Source: Pseudomonas sp. Irchel s3h17
Lineage (GTDB): Bacteria > Pseudomonadota > Gammaproteobacteria > Pseudomonadales > Pseudomonadaceae
Reading direction: 5' to 3'
Assembly: GCF_900187505.1 (NCBI RefSeq)
Contig: NZ_FYDL01000008.1
Span: 178,459-242,458, forward strand
DNA length: 64,000 nucleotides
Made by a program: the position numbers and the translations under genes. Shown here piece after piece: positions 1 through 8,757 of this stretch; position 1 is the first letter of the stretch, and each line of letters starts with the position of its first letter. The notes under the pieces are model-generated. The model saw only the letters and a program-made list of their open reading frames with translations, did not search any database and was not told the origin of the DNA.

Positions 1-461
1 CTGAGGCCGCAGCGACTGACGAAGTCCAGGCAAACACCCAGGTACCGGCCCAGGTAGCCCCGGTCGTGACGCCGGCTGCTCCGGTTGTCGTGGCGCCTGC
101 GACACCAGTCGCCCGGGTCGCCACCGTTGCGCCGGCGCCTGTCGCGGCAGCCCCGGCAGCCCCGGCAGCTCCGGTAGTTCCTGCTGCCCCGACGGTAGCA
201 CCGACTGCCCCGGTGGCCGGTGCCGGCCAGGTGCGGATCCAGTTCGTGGCCGACTGCTGGGCACAAGTCACCGATGGCAACGGCAGAGTGCTGTTGAGCG
301 GTCTCAAGCGTAAAGGCGAGGCCGTCGACCTCAGCGGCAAGCCACCCTTTGCAGTACGCCTGGGCTTCGCCCGTGGCGCGCAGATCAGCTACAACGGGCA
401 AGCGGTCGATGTAGCTCCGTTCACCAGTGGCGAGACTGCTCGCCTGAAGTTGGGTCAATAA
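1..461 (+). CDS. rodZ: RodZ, C-terminal part (cut by window edge)
   Basis: This is the 3' end of a gene that starts left of the window. The readable part begins with a long Ala/Pro/Val-rich linker (about 75 residues) and ends in a compact beta-rich domain with WAQVTDGNG, LLSGLKRKGE and the closing residues FTSGETARLKLGQ, which is the DUF4115 periplasmic domain of RodZ. RodZ is an inner-membrane cytoskeletal protein that links MreB to the rod-shape wall synthesis machinery. The N-terminal helix-turn-helix and membrane segment are outside the window, so they cannot be checked. The stop lies 3 bp before ispG, and rodZ-ispG-hisS is the usual order in gamma-proteobacteria, which supports the call. 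Confidence 0.88.
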   Translation, partial: EAAATDEVQANTQVPAQVAPVVTPAAPVVVAPATPVARVATVAPAPVAAAPAAPAAPVVPAAPTVAPTAPVAGAGQVRIQFVADCWAQVTDGNGRVLLSGLKRKGEAVDLSGKPPFAVRLGFARGAQISYNGQAVDVAPFTSGETARLKLGQ

Positions 462-464
462 GTC

Positions 465-1574
465 ATGCACGGCGAATCTCCAATCAAACGTCGCGAATCC
501 CGCAAGATCTGGGTCGGTTCGGTACCGGTGGGCGGTGATGCGCCTATCGCTGTGCAGAGCATGACCAACAGCGATACCAACGATGTGGCCGCCACCGTGG
601 CCCAGATCAATCGCCTGGAAGCGGCTGGCGTCGATATCGTGCGGATTTCCGTTCCGGACATGGATGCCGCCGAAGCCTTCGGTCGCATCAAGCAGCTGGT
701 CAAGGTGCCATTGGTTGCCGATATCCACTTCGACTACCGGATCGCCTTGCGCGTCGCTGAGCTGGGCGTCGATTGCCTGCGGATCAACCCGGGCAACATC
801 GGTCGCGAAGACCGTGTGCGTGCGGTGGTCGATGCGGCCCGCGACCGCGGGATCCCGATCCGTATCGGGGTGAACGCCGGCTCCCTGGAAAAAGACCTGC
901 AAAAGAAATATGGCGAGCCAACCCCTGCCGCGCTGGTGGAGTCGGCCTTGCGTCACGTCGAGCACCTTGAACGCCTGAATTTCCAGGACTTCAAGGTCAG
1001 CGTGAAGGCCTCCGACGTGTTCATGGCCGTTGAAGCCTACCGTCTGCTGGCCAAGGAAATCGTGCAGCCACTGCACCTGGGTATCACCGAAGCCGGCGGT
1101 TTGCGTTCAGGCACAGTGAAATCCGCCGTGGGCCTCGGTATGCTGCTCGCCGAAGGGATTGGCGATACTATTCGCATCTCGTTGGCAGCCGACCCGGTCG
1201 AGGAAGTGAAAGTCGGCTACGACATTCTCAAATCCCTGCACCTGCGTTCCCGTGGTATCAACTTCATCGCCTGCCCGAGCTGCTCGCGGCAGAACTTCGA
1301 TGTGGTCAAGACCATGAACGAGCTGGAAGGGCGCCTCGAGGATCTGCTGGTGCCGCTGGATGTGGCGGTCATCGGTTGCGTGGTCAACGGTCCTGGCGAA
1401 GCCAAAGAGGCCCATATTGGCCTGACCGGCGGCACCCCGAACCTGATTTACATCGACGGCAAGCCGTCGCGGAAACTGACGAATGACAATCTGGTGGATG
1501 AGCTGGAACGGCTGATCCGCGAGAAAGCGGCCGAAAAGGTCGAAGCCGACGCAGCGGTCATCGCTCGCGGCTGA
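465..1574 (+). CDS. ispG: 4-hydroxy-3-methylbut-2-enyl diphosphate synthase (flavodoxin)
   Basis: IspG (GcpE) catalyses the reductive ring opening of MEcPP to HMBPP, the penultimate step of the non-mevalonate isoprenoid pathway, in the cytoplasm. The 369-residue length is normal for the two-domain bacterial form: an N-terminal TIM barrel and a C-terminal iron-sulfur domain. The three cysteines that hold the [4Fe-4S] cluster are visible as CPSC (C270, C273) and GCVVNGPGE (C305), with E312 as the fourth ligand. ATG lies 3 bp after the rodZ stop, so the two are probably co-transcribed and may be translationally coupled. Confidence 0.97.
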   Translation: MHGESPIKRRESRKIWVGSVPVGGDAPIAVQSMTNSDTNDVAATVAQINRLEAAGVDIVRISVPDMDAAEAFGRIKQLVKVPLVADIHFDYRIALRVAELGVDCLRINPGNIGREDRVRAVVDAARDRGIPIRIGVNAGSLEKDLQKKYGEPTPAALVESALRHVEHLERLNFQDFKVSVKASDVFMAVEAYRLLAKEIVQPLHLGITEAGGLRSGTVKSAVGLGMLLAEGIGDTIRISLAADPVEEVKVGYDILKSLHLRSRGINFIACPSCSRQNFDVVKTMNELEGRLEDLLVPLDVAVIGCVVNGPGEAKEAHIGLTGGTPNLIYIDGKPSRKLTNDNLVDELERLIREKAAEKVEADAAVIARG

Positions 1575-1596
1575 TCGAACGAATTAAGGAATTTTT

Positions 1597-2886
1597 GTGA
1601 GCAAGTCTCTGCAAGCCATTCGTGGCATGAACGACATCCTGCCCGAACAGACCCCGCTGTGGCGTCATTTCGAAGGCACCGTCTCGCGTCTGCTGGATAA
1701 CTACGGTTACAAGCAGATCCGCATGCCGATCGTCGAGTTCACCGAACTGTTCAAGCGCTCCATCGGTGAAGTGACCGACATCGTCGAAAAAGAGATGTAC
1801 ACCTTCGAGGACCGCAACGGCGACTCGCTGACCCTGCGCCCCGAAGGCACGGCGGCCTGCGTGCGCGCGGTGCTGGAGCATGGCATCACGGGTGGTGGCC
1901 AGGTGCAGAAGCTCTGGTACATCGGCCCGATGTTCCGCCATGAGCGTCCACAGAAAGGCCGTTATCGCCAGTTCCACCAGATCGGCGTTGAAGTCTTCAA
2001 CCTCGATGGCCCGGACATCGATGCCGAGCTGATCGTGCTGACCTGGCGCCTGTGGGGCGAGCTGGGCATCCGTGACGCGGTCAAGCTCGAGCTCAACAGC
2101 CTGGGTACCAGCGAATCCCGTGGTCGTTATCGCGAGGCCCTGGTCGAGTACCTGTCGGCCCGCCTGGACCAACTGGATGAAGACAGCCAGCGCCGCCTGA
2201 AAACCAACCCGCTGCGGGTGCTCGACACCAAGAACGCCGATACCCAGGCGGTACTGGTCGATGCGCCGAAGATGGCCGACTACCTCGACGAGGAGTCGCG
2301 CGCGCACTTCGAGGGCCTCAAGGCTCGCCTGGACGCCGCCGGCATTCCTTACGTGATCAACCCGAAGCTGGTGCGCGGGCTGGATTACTACAGCAAGACC
2401 GTTTTCGAATGGGTCACCGACAAGCTGGGTGCCCAGGGCACCGTGTGCGCGGGCGGCCGTTACGACGGCCTGGTCGAGCAGATGGGCGGCAAGCCGACCA
2501 CCGGCGTCGGTTTCGCCATGGGTATCGAGCGCCTGGTGCTGCTGCTGGAAACCCTGGAGCAGATCCCGCAGGAAATCTCCCGTCAGGTCGATGTCTACCT
2601 GTGCGCTTTCGGCGAAGCGGCCGAGCTGGCCGGCCTGACCTTGAGCGAGCGGGTGCGTGACCAGTTGCCCAACCTGCGCCTGCAAGTGAATGCCGGCGCC
2701 GGTAGCTTCAAGAGCCAGTTCAAGAAAGCCGACAAGAGCGGTGCACTGTACGCACTGATCCTGGGTGACGACGAAATGGCCCAGCAAGTGGTAGGTTTCA
2801 AACCCCTGCGTGGCCAGGGTGAACAACAAAGCATTGCCTGGGATGCGCTCGCCGCTCACCTGGCCACCTGCGTCGTGCAGGGTTGA
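1597..2886 (+). CDS. hisS: Histidyl-tRNA synthetase
   Basis: Class II aminoacyl-tRNA synthetase that charges tRNA-His. The 429 residues include the family opening (residues around [10 protein letters not shown]), the motif 2 region with [16 protein letters not shown], the HisRS signature [15 protein letters not shown] and the motif 3 glycine-rich [11 protein letters not shown]. The C-terminal part is the anticodon-binding domain. The start is GTG (GTGAGCAAGTCTCTG), preceded by AAGGAA at about 8 bases, and fits the family start. It sits 22 bp behind ispG in the conserved ispG-hisS-yfgM-bamB-der block. Confidence 0.97.
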   Translation: MSKSLQAIRGMNDILPEQTPLWRHFEGTVSRLLDNYGYKQIRMPIVEFTELFKRSIGEVTDIVEKEMYTFEDRNGDSLTLRPEGTAACVRAVLEHGITGGGQVQKLWYIGPMFRHERPQKGRYRQFHQIGVEVFNLDGPDIDAELIVLTWRLWGELGIRDAVKLELNSLGTSESRGRYREALVEYLSARLDQLDEDSQRRLKTNPLRVLDTKNADTQAVLVDAPKMADYLDEESRAHFEGLKARLDAAGIPYVINPKLVRGLDYYSKTVFEWVTDKLGAQGTVCAGGRYDGLVEQMGGKPTTGVGFAMGIERLVLLLETLEQIPQEISRQVDVYLCAFGEAAELAGLTLSERVRDQLPNLRLQVNAGAGSFKSQFKKADKSGALYALILGDDEMAQQVVGFKPLRGQGEQQSIAWDALAAHLATCVVQG

Positions 2887-2926
2887 AGCTGTCAATCAGC
2901 CGATTTAGCGAATAAGGAGTATTGGG

Positions 2927-3568
2927 GTGTCGAGTACCGAAGATGAACAGCTGGCGGATTTGAAGGACTGGTGGACGCGCAACGGTAAGCCCCTGGTCAC
3001 TGGCGGCCTGTTGGCGCTGGTCATCGTGTTCGGCTGGCAGGCGTTCCAGAAGTATCAGGGCAACCAGTCGCAAGGCGCCTCGATGCTCTATCAGCAATTG
3101 CTGGAAACCACGCTGACCCCGGACGGCAAGCCTGACATGGCCCGTGTGGCGGACCTGTCGAACAAGCTCAACAGCGAGTTCGGCGGCACTGCCTACGCGC
3201 AATACGGCAGCCTGTTCGTGGCGAAAGTCGCGGTCGACAGCGGCAAGCTCGATGACGCCGCCCGCGAACTCAAGGCCGTTGCCGACAAACCGGCCAACGC
3301 CGCCCTGGGTGAAGTGGCGCGTCAGCGTCTGGCTCAGGTGCTGGCGGGGCAGAACAAGGTCGATGAGGCCCTGAAACTGCTTGAAGGCGATGCGGACAAG
3401 GCATTCCTGGCCACTCGTGAAGAACTCAAGGGTGACCTGCTGGTCCAGTTGGGCCGTACCGACGAAGCCCACGCGGCGTATCAGAAAGCCAAGGCGGCGC
3501 TGTCGGATGAAGCGGCGGTAGGCGGCCTGCAAATCAAACTGGACGACCTGGCCAAAGGGGATGCGTGA
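2927..3568 (+). CDS. yfgM: YfgM-like tetratricopeptide membrane protein (ancillary SecYEG translocon subunit)
   Basis: A 213-residue protein with a short cytoplasmic N-terminus, one membrane segment near residues 23-42 (PLVTGGLLALVIVFGWQAF) and a periplasmic tail of helical TPR-like repeats rich in Ala, Leu and Lys. This matches the UPF0070/YfgM family. In E. coli YfgM associates with the SecYEG translocon and PpiD and helps hand over exported proteins; I carry that role over by homology and gene position only. The start is GTG with AAGGAGTATTGGG upstream. Its end overlaps the start of bamB by 8 bp, indicating coupling to outer-membrane protein assembly. Confidence 0.9.
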   Translation: MSSTEDEQLADLKDWWTRNGKPLVTGGLLALVIVFGWQAFQKYQGNQSQGASMLYQQLLETTLTPDGKPDMARVADLSNKLNSEFGGTAYAQYGSLFVAKVAVDSGKLDDAARELKAVADKPANAALGEVARQRLAQVLAGQNKVDEALKLLEGDADKAFLATREELKGDLLVQLGRTDEAHAAYQKAKAALSDEAAVGGLQIKLDDLAKGDA

Positions 3569-4712
3569 CGTGATTCGTTGGAAACATGCAGCATTGCTGG
3601 CTCTGGCCGTTCTGGCCGCGGGTTGCAGCAGCAACAGCAAAAAAGAACTGCCACCGGCGGAGCTGGTCGACTTCAAGGAAGAAGTGGTCCTGCAAAAGCA
3701 GTGGAGCCGTTCGATCGGTGACGGTCAGGGCGAAACCTACAACATGCTGGTGCCGGCGATCGACGGCGACACCATCTATGCCGGCGATGTCAGCGGCGTG
3801 GTCGTGGCGATGGATCGCGGCAACGGTGACGTCAAGTGGAAAAAGGATCTTGAACTGCCTGTTTCCGGCGCCGTTGGCGTGGGTTACGGCCTGGTGATGA
3901 TCGGCACCCTCAAGGGCGAAGTGGTTGCTTTGGACGCCATCAACGGCGAAGAAAAGTGGCGCGCTCGCGTGACCAGCGAAGTGCTGGCGCCGCCTGCGAA
4001 CAACGGTGACGTGGTGGTGGTGCAAACCCAGGACGATCGCCTGATCGGCCTGGACGCGGCCACTGGCAACCAGCGCTGGTTGTATGACAGCACCCCGGCC
4101 GTACTGACCCTGCGTGGCACCAGTGCGCCGATCGTGACCAATCGCCTGGCGCTGGCCGGTCTGTCGACCGGCAAAGTCGTGGCGCTGAATATCTCCAACG
4201 GCGTGCCGGTGTGGGAAACTCGCGTTGCGATCCCGCAAGGCCGTTCGGAACTCGATCGCGTGGTCGATATCGACGGTGGCCTGCTGTTGTCTGGCGGTAC
4301 CCTGTACGTCGCCAGCTATCAGGGTCGCGTTGCGGCACTGGACCTGGAGAGCGGTCGTCAACTCTGGCAGCGTGATGCTTCCAGCTATGCCGGTGTCGCC
4401 CAGGGTTTCGGCAACGTCTATGTGAGCCTGTCTTCGGGCACGGTTGAAGGCGTCGACGAACGTTCCACCACGGCATTGTGGAGCAACGATTCGCTGGCCC
4501 GTCGTCAATTGTCGGCTCCGGAAGTGTTCTCCAGCTACGTTGCAGTCGGTGACCTGGAAGGTTACCTGCACCTGCTGAGTCAGGTGGACGGTCGTTTCGT
4601 CGGCCGTGAACGCATCGACAGCGATGGCCTTCGTGCCCGTCCGCTGGTGGTGGGTGACACGATTTATGTGTATGGCAACAGCGGCAAACTGGAAGCCCTG
4701 ACCATCAAGTAA
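3561..4712 (+). CDS. bamB: Outer membrane assembly lipoprotein BamB
   Basis: BamB is the beta-propeller lipoprotein of the BAM complex that inserts beta-barrel proteins into the outer membrane. The 383-residue product starts with a lipoprotein signal ending in LAAGC, so the lipidated cysteine is about residue 22. The rest is a series of PQQ-like blades, visible as repeated units such as VVAMDRGNGDVKWKK, VVALDAINGEEKWRA and LIGLDAATGNQRW. ATG at 3561 overlaps yfgM by 8 bp; a GTG three codons later is also possible. A strong hairpin follows after a REPIN, and der comes next. Confidence 0.96.
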   Translation: MRDVIRWKHAALLALAVLAAGCSSNSKKELPPAELVDFKEEVVLQKQWSRSIGDGQGETYNMLVPAIDGDTIYAGDVSGVVVAMDRGNGDVKWKKDLELPVSGAVGVGYGLVMIGTLKGEVVALDAINGEEKWRARVTSEVLAPPANNGDVVVVQTQDDRLIGLDAATGNQRWLYDSTPAVLTLRGTSAPIVTNRLALAGLSTGKVVALNISNGVPVWETRVAIPQGRSELDRVVDIDGGLLLSGGTLYVASYQGRVAALDLESGRQLWQRDASSYAGVAQGFGNVYVSLSSGTVEGVDERSTTALWSNDSLARRQLSAPEVFSSYVAVGDLEGYLHLLSQVDGRFVGRERIDSDGLRARPLVVGDTIYVYGNSGKLEALTIK

Positions 4713-4732
4713 GGACTATGCTGGACCTATAG

Positions 4733-4830
4733 GTAGGAGCGAGCTTGCTCGCGATGGACGTCAACGATAACGCGTATAGTCCGGATAAACGCGGTGTGGT
4801 GACGTTCTTCGCGAGCAAGCTCGCTCCTAC
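4733..4830. repeat. REPIN, GTAGGAGCGAGC type
   Basis: Two inverted REP arms, GTAGGAGCGAGCTTGCTCGC at the left and its reverse complement ending in GCTCGCTCCTAC at the right, face each other across about 55 bp. This is a Pseudomonas REP doublet between bamB and der. The transcript could fold into a long stem and may affect 3' stability of bamB mRNA. Confidence 0.85.
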
Positions 4831-4839
4831 ACGAGCACC

Positions 4840-4870
4840 AGCCGCTGCCTCGCAGCGGCTTTTGTATTTT
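4840..4870 (+). terminator. Rho-independent terminator after bamB
   Basis: Stem AGCCGCTG / CAGCGGCT with a very short loop, followed by TTTTGTATTTT. It would end the rodZ-bamB transcript before der. Confidence 0.7.
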
Positions 4871-4895
4871 CTGAAATAACGAAGTGGAGAGCCGC

Positions 4896-6359
4896 ATGGT
4901 TCCCGTAATCGCCCTGGTGGGCCGACCGAACGTCGGTAAATCCACCATGTTCAACCGCCTGACCAAAAGCCGCGACGCTATTGTTGGCGACCTTTCCGGT
5001 CTGACCCGTGATCGCCAATACGGTGAGGCAAAGTGGCAAGGGCGCTCCTACATCCTGGTCGACACCGGTGGTATTTCCGGTGATGAACACGGCATGGACG
5101 AAAAGATGGCCGAGCAGTCGCTGCTGGCTATCGAAGAAGCCGATGTCGTTCTGTTCCTGGTAGACGCCAAGGCTGGCTTCACCGCCGCCGACCAGATGAT
5201 TGCCGAGCACTTGCGCAAGCGCAACAAACGCTCCCTGTTGGTGGCCAACAAGATCGACAACATCGATCCTGAAATGGCCCGCGCTGAATTCGCTCCGTTG
5301 GGCATGGGCCACGCCATTGGTGTTGCCGGTGCGCAAGGTCGCGGTGTGAACACACTGCTGGAAGCCGCCCTGAGCGAATTCCCGCGTGACACCGAAGAAG
5401 AGGACCTGAACGCCGACGTCGCCGAAGGCGAAGAAGCGGTGCGGATTCCTGGCCCGAGCGAAAAAGATGGCATTAAGATCGCCATCATCGGTCGTCCGAA
5501 CGTCGGCAAGTCGACCCTGGTCAACCGTATGCTCGGTGAAGACCGGGTGATCGTCTATGACGAGCCCGGCACCACCCGCGACAGCATCTACATCCCGTTC
5601 GAGCGTAACGATGAGAAGTACACGCTGATCGACACCGCGGGTGTGCGCAAGCGCGGCAAGATCAACGAGGAAGTTGAAAAGTTCTCGGTGGTCAAGACCC
5701 TGCAAGCGATCAAAGACGCCAACGTGGTGATCTTTGTGATGGACGCCCGTGAGGGCGTGGTGGACCACGACCTGAACTTGCTGGGCTTTGCCCTGGAAGC
5801 CGGTCGTGCCATCGTCATCGCCCTGAACAAGTGGGATGGCATGACGCCGTCGGAACGTGACTTCGTGAAGATCGAGCTGGAGCGTCGGCTGTTCTTCGTC
5901 GACTTCGCCGACATCCACTTCATCTCGGCACTGCACGGCACTGGCGTGGGCAACCTGTACCAGTCGGTACAGAACTCGTTCAAGTCGGCGATCACTCGCT
6001 GGCCGACCAACCGCCTGACCCAGATCCTCGAAGACGCCGTTGGCGAGCACGCGCCACCGATGGTCAACAACCGCCGGATCAAGCTGCGTTACGCTCACTT
6101 GGGCGGTGCCAACCCGCCGTTGATCGTGATCCACGGTAACCAGGTCGAGAAGGTTCCGAACTCTTACGTCCGTTACCTGGAAAACACCTACCGTCGTGTC
6201 TTGAAGCTGGTCGGTACGCCGATCCGCATCGAGTTCAAAGGTGGTGAGAACCCGTACGAAGCGAAAAAGAACACGCTCACCGACCGTCAGGTCAACAAGA
6301 AGCGTCGGATGATGACTCACCACAAGAAAGCTGAAAAGAAGCGCCGCGATAAGCGTTGA
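4896..6359 (+). CDS. der: Ribosome biogenesis GTPase Der (EngA)
   Basis: Der is an essential GTPase with two tandem G domains that assists 50S subunit assembly. Both P-loops are clear (GRPNVGKS near the start and again near residue 200), each followed by its DTAG/DTGG and NKxD motifs (NKID, NKWD). The C-terminal third is the KH-like domain, ending in a Lys/Arg-rich tail. I chose ATG at 4896 (487 residues, [14 protein letters not shown]) over the in-frame GTG at 4884, because GTGGAG at 4884-4889 is placed as its Shine-Dalgarno sequence. It is followed by a REPIN and a terminator. Confidence 0.97.
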   Translation: MVPVIALVGRPNVGKSTMFNRLTKSRDAIVGDLSGLTRDRQYGEAKWQGRSYILVDTGGISGDEHGMDEKMAEQSLLAIEEADVVLFLVDAKAGFTAADQMIAEHLRKRNKRSLLVANKIDNIDPEMARAEFAPLGMGHAIGVAGAQGRGVNTLLEAALSEFPRDTEEEDLNADVAEGEEAVRIPGPSEKDGIKIAIIGRPNVGKSTLVNRMLGEDRVIVYDEPGTTRDSIYIPFERNDEKYTLIDTAGVRKRGKINEEVEKFSVVKTLQAIKDANVVIFVMDAREGVVDHDLNLLGFALEAGRAIVIALNKWDGMTPSERDFVKIELERRLFFVDFADIHFISALHGTGVGNLYQSVQNSFKSAITRWPTNRLTQILEDAVGEHAPPMVNNRRIKLRYAHLGGANPPLIVIHGNQVEKVPNSYVRYLENTYRRVLKLVGTPIRIEFKGGENPYEAKKNTLTDRQVNKKRRMMTHHKKAEKKRRDKR

Positions 6360-6380
6360 TTGACGGCTTGCCTGGCTTCT

Positions 6381-6467
6381 GTGGGAGCGGGCTTGCCCGC
6401 GATGAACGATAACGCGGTGTACCTGTTACACCGCAGCGTGGCCATCGCGGGCAAGCCTCGCTCCCAC
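6381..6467. repeat. REPIN, GTGGGAGCGGGC type
   Basis: Left arm GTGGGAGCGGGCTTGCCCGC and inverted right arm ending in CTCGCTCCCAC across about 40 bp. The right arm has one extra/changed base (AAGCCTCGC). It lies between der and its terminator. Confidence 0.85.
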
Positions 6468-6483
6468 TGGATCGGGTTCAAGA

Positions 6484-6509
6484 AAGGGCGCTTTATGCGC
6501 CCTTTTTTT
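6484..6509 (+). terminator. Rho-independent terminator downstream of der
   Basis: Perfect stem AAGGGCGC / GCGCCCTT with a 5-base loop, followed by a run of seven T. Confidence 0.85.
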
Positions 6510-6583
6510 ATGGGCGTCGGATGGGCTATCCTCGGGCTCTCCCGCGCCGACGTCAGAGCCGGGTGTTCAGCAGGGAACCACCG

Positions 6584-7732
6584 ATGATCACCAGCAAGCT
6601 GCCGAATGTCGGCATCACCATCTTCACCCAAATGTCTCAGCTCGCGGCGCAGACCGGTGCGCTGAACCTGTCCCAGGGATTCCCCGATTTCGATGGTCCG
6701 CAGGCCCTGCGCGATGCAGTGGGGCGGCATATTGCCAATGGCCACAACCAGTATTCACCCATGACCGGCCTGCCGGTGCTGCGCGAGCAAGTGGCCGCGA
6801 AGATTGCCCGCAGCTACGGTGCCAGGGTCGATGCCGACACCGAGGTGACCATCACGCCCGGTGCCACCCAGGCGATCTTCTGCGCCATTCAGGCGGTTAT
6901 CCACAGCGGCGACGAAGTGATCGTCTTCGACCCGGCCTACGACAGCTATGAGCCTTCGGTGGAGCTGGCGGGCGGGCGTTGTGTGCATGTGCAGCTGGGG
7001 GTGAAGGACTTTGCCATCGACTTCCAGAAGCTGCGTGAAGCGCTGAGCCCGCGTACACGCATGATCATCCTCAATTCGCCGCATAACCCCAGCGGTGCAC
7101 TGATCTCCCGTGCCGAGCTGGATCAACTGGCCGAGCTGATCCGCGACCGCGACATCTATGTGATCAGCGACGAGGTGTACGAACACCTGGTATTCGATGG
7201 CGTGCCCCATGTCAGTGTCCTGGCCCACGAAGAGCTGTATCAACGCGCCTTTGTGGTCAGCTCGTTCGGCAAGACCTATCACGTCACCGGCTGGAAGACC
7301 GGTTATGTGGTCGCGCCACCGGCATTGACCGCGGAACTGCGCAAGGTGCACCAGTACGTCAGTTTCTGCGGTGTCACCCCGTTGCAGTACGCCTTGGCCG
7401 ACTACATGGCCGAGCACCCGGAGCATGTCGAGGAGTTGCCGGCGTTCTATCAGGCCAAGCGCGATCTGTTCTGCGATTTGCTCCTGCCTTCGCGTTTCAG
7501 TTTTACCAAGGTCGCCGGTACCTATTTCCAGCTGGTCGACTATTCCGCGATTCGCCCGGACCTGAACGACGTCGACATGGCGATGTGGATGACCCGCGAG
7601 CACGGTGTGGCGGCAATCCCGGTGTCGGTGTTCTACCAGAGCCCGCCGCAGGAACAGCGTCTGGTGCGCCTGTGTTTTGCCAAGCGAGAGGAGACCCTGC
7701 GTGAGGCAGCGGAAAAACTATGCGTGATCTGA
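6584..7732 (+). CDS. PLP-dependent methionine aminotransferase (YbdL-like)
   Basis: A 382-residue fold-type I aminotransferase close to E. coli YbdL, which transaminates methionine, histidine and aromatic residues. Visible are the substrate-loop NLSQGFPDF, the cofactor-site PHNPSGA, DEVYEHLVF and the PLP-lysine motif SSFGKTYHVTGWK (K230). A conserved Arg near the end (LVRLCFAKRE) should bind the carboxylate. An upstream in-frame ATG at 6521 exists, but the family start is at 6584 (MITSKLPNVG). The 3' end overlaps the next gene, an omega-amidase, by 13 bp. This pairing is known for glutamine-dependent transamination of the keto acid of methionine (KMTB) in methionine salvage. Confidence 0.9.
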   Translation: MITSKLPNVGITIFTQMSQLAAQTGALNLSQGFPDFDGPQALRDAVGRHIANGHNQYSPMTGLPVLREQVAAKIARSYGARVDADTEVTITPGATQAIFCAIQAVIHSGDEVIVFDPAYDSYEPSVELAGGRCVHVQLGVKDFAIDFQKLREALSPRTRMIILNSPHNPSGALISRAELDQLAELIRDRDIYVISDEVYEHLVFDGVPHVSVLAHEELYQRAFVVSSFGKTYHVTGWKTGYVVAPPALTAELRKVHQYVSFCGVTPLQYALADYMAEHPEHVEELPAFYQAKRDLFCDLLLPSRFSFTKVAGTYFQLVDYSAIRPDLNDVDMAMWMTREHGVAAIPVSVFYQSPPQEQRLVRLCFAKREETLREAAEKLCVI

Positions 7733-8511
7733 GTACCTTGCCCAATCTCAATGTTGCGTTGATCCAGACCACCCTGGCCTGGCATGACCGCCAGGCCAAC
7801 CTCGAGCATTTCGAACCGTTGCTGGAGCAGGCACGCGGTGCGGACCTGATCATCCTGCCGGAGATGTTCACCACCGGTTTCTCCATGGCGTCAGAGACCC
7901 TCGCCGAAGCGGAAAACGGCCCGACCAGTAAATGGTTGCGGGCTCAGGCGGCGAAGCTGGGCGCGGTGATCACCGGCAGTGTGATTGTCCAGGCCGCCGA
8001 TGGCAGTCATCGCAACCGGCTATTGTGGGCGCGACCCGATGGCGAGGTCTGGCACTACGACAAGCGCCATCTGTTCCGCATGGCGGGCGAACACCACCAT
8101 TTCACTCCGGGCGAGCGTCAGGTGCAGTTCGAACTCAAGGGCTGGCGGGTGCGTCCACTGATTTGCTACGACCTGCGCTTCCCGGTCTGGAGCCGTGACC
8201 CACACGACACCGACCTGTTGCTGTACACCGCCAACTGGCCAGGAGCCCGGCGTCAGCACTGGAACCGATTGTTGCCGGCGCGGGCGATCGAGAACCTGTG
8301 CTACGTGGCAGCGGTGAACCGTGTTGGCACCGATGGCAAGGGTTTTGCCTATACCGGCGACAGCCAGGTACTGGATTACCAGGGCGAGACGCTGCTCAGC
8401 GCCGGCGAGGCCGACGGGGTGTTCAAGGTGGTGCTGGATGCCGCCGAGCTAGCCGCTTACCGCACACGGTTCCCGGCTGATCTGGACGCCGATACCTTCG
8501 AGTTCCTGTAG
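7720..8511 (+). CDS. Omega-amidase / carbon-nitrogen hydrolase (YafV, Nit2 type)
   Basis: A 263-residue nitrilase-superfamily hydrolase. The catalytic triad is visible: E48 in LILPEMF-like context, K115 in YDKRHLF and C149 in LICYDLRFP. Members of this branch hydrolyse alpha-ketoglutaramate and alpha-ketosuccinamate to the keto acid and ammonia. Overlap with the transaminase gene in front suggests the two work together. The transaminase would use glutamine as amino donor, and the omega-amidase would remove the product alpha-ketoglutaramate and pull the reaction forward. The function is inferred from family and context. Confidence 0.9.
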   Translation: MRDLSTLPNLNVALIQTTLAWHDRQANLEHFEPLLEQARGADLIILPEMFTTGFSMASETLAEAENGPTSKWLRAQAAKLGAVITGSVIVQAADGSHRNRLLWARPDGEVWHYDKRHLFRMAGEHHHFTPGERQVQFELKGWRVRPLICYDLRFPVWSRDPHDTDLLLYTANWPGARRQHWNRLLPARAIENLCYVAAVNRVGTDGKGFAYTGDSQVLDYQGETLLSAGEADGVFKVVLDAAELAAYRTRFPADLDADTFEFL

Positions 8512-8519
8512 TACCCCAT

Positions 8520-8652
8520 GTGGCGAGGGAGCTTGCTCCCGCTGACCTGCGAAGCAGGTCCAAGGCAGCCGATGAGTTCGTTCTGACGGAATGTGCTGAT
8601 GGTTCTGGGGGGGGGGGCTTCGCGCCCCAGCGGGAGCAAGCTCCCTCGCCAC
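8520..8652. repeat. REPIN, GTGGCGAGGGAGC type, with an 11-G tract
   Basis: Left arm GTGGCGAGGGAGCTTGCTCC and inverted right arm GGAGCAAGCTCCCTCGCCAC. Smaller hairpins sit between them (GACCTGCGAAGCAGGTC). A run of 11 G at 8607-8617 lies inside, next to CTTCGCGCCCC, where other copies have about four G. Confidence 0.85.
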
Positions 8653-8706
8653 GGCAAGCGCCTTGCCACAACAGCTTCCTTGTCTCAATTGGACACTCCA
8701 GCAACG

Positions 8707-8741
8707 AAAAAGGCCCCGAGGTTCTCACCCCGGGGCCTTTT
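8707..8741 (-). terminator. leuA terminator (possibly bidirectional)
   Basis: An 11-bp stem AAAAGGCCCCG / CGGGGCCTTTT around a short loop, just past the leuA stop. Read on the minus strand it ends in a run of T. Read on the plus strand it ends in TTTT, so it could also stop readthrough from the omega-amidase gene. Confidence 0.85.
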
Positions 8742-8757
8742 GCCTATCCGCTACAGG

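Noticed and set aside
4827..6323. Open frame of about 500 codons opposite der
   Set aside because: Antisense shadow; der itself has both GTPase domains intact.
6521..6583. N-terminal extension of the aminotransferase from the ATG at 6521
   Set aside because: The added residues come directly after the terminator, have no family match, and the accepted start at 6584 fits YbdL.
8607..8617. Phase-variable poly-G switch
   Set aside because: The tract is not inside or directly upstream of a gene; it is within a REPIN between two 3' ends.
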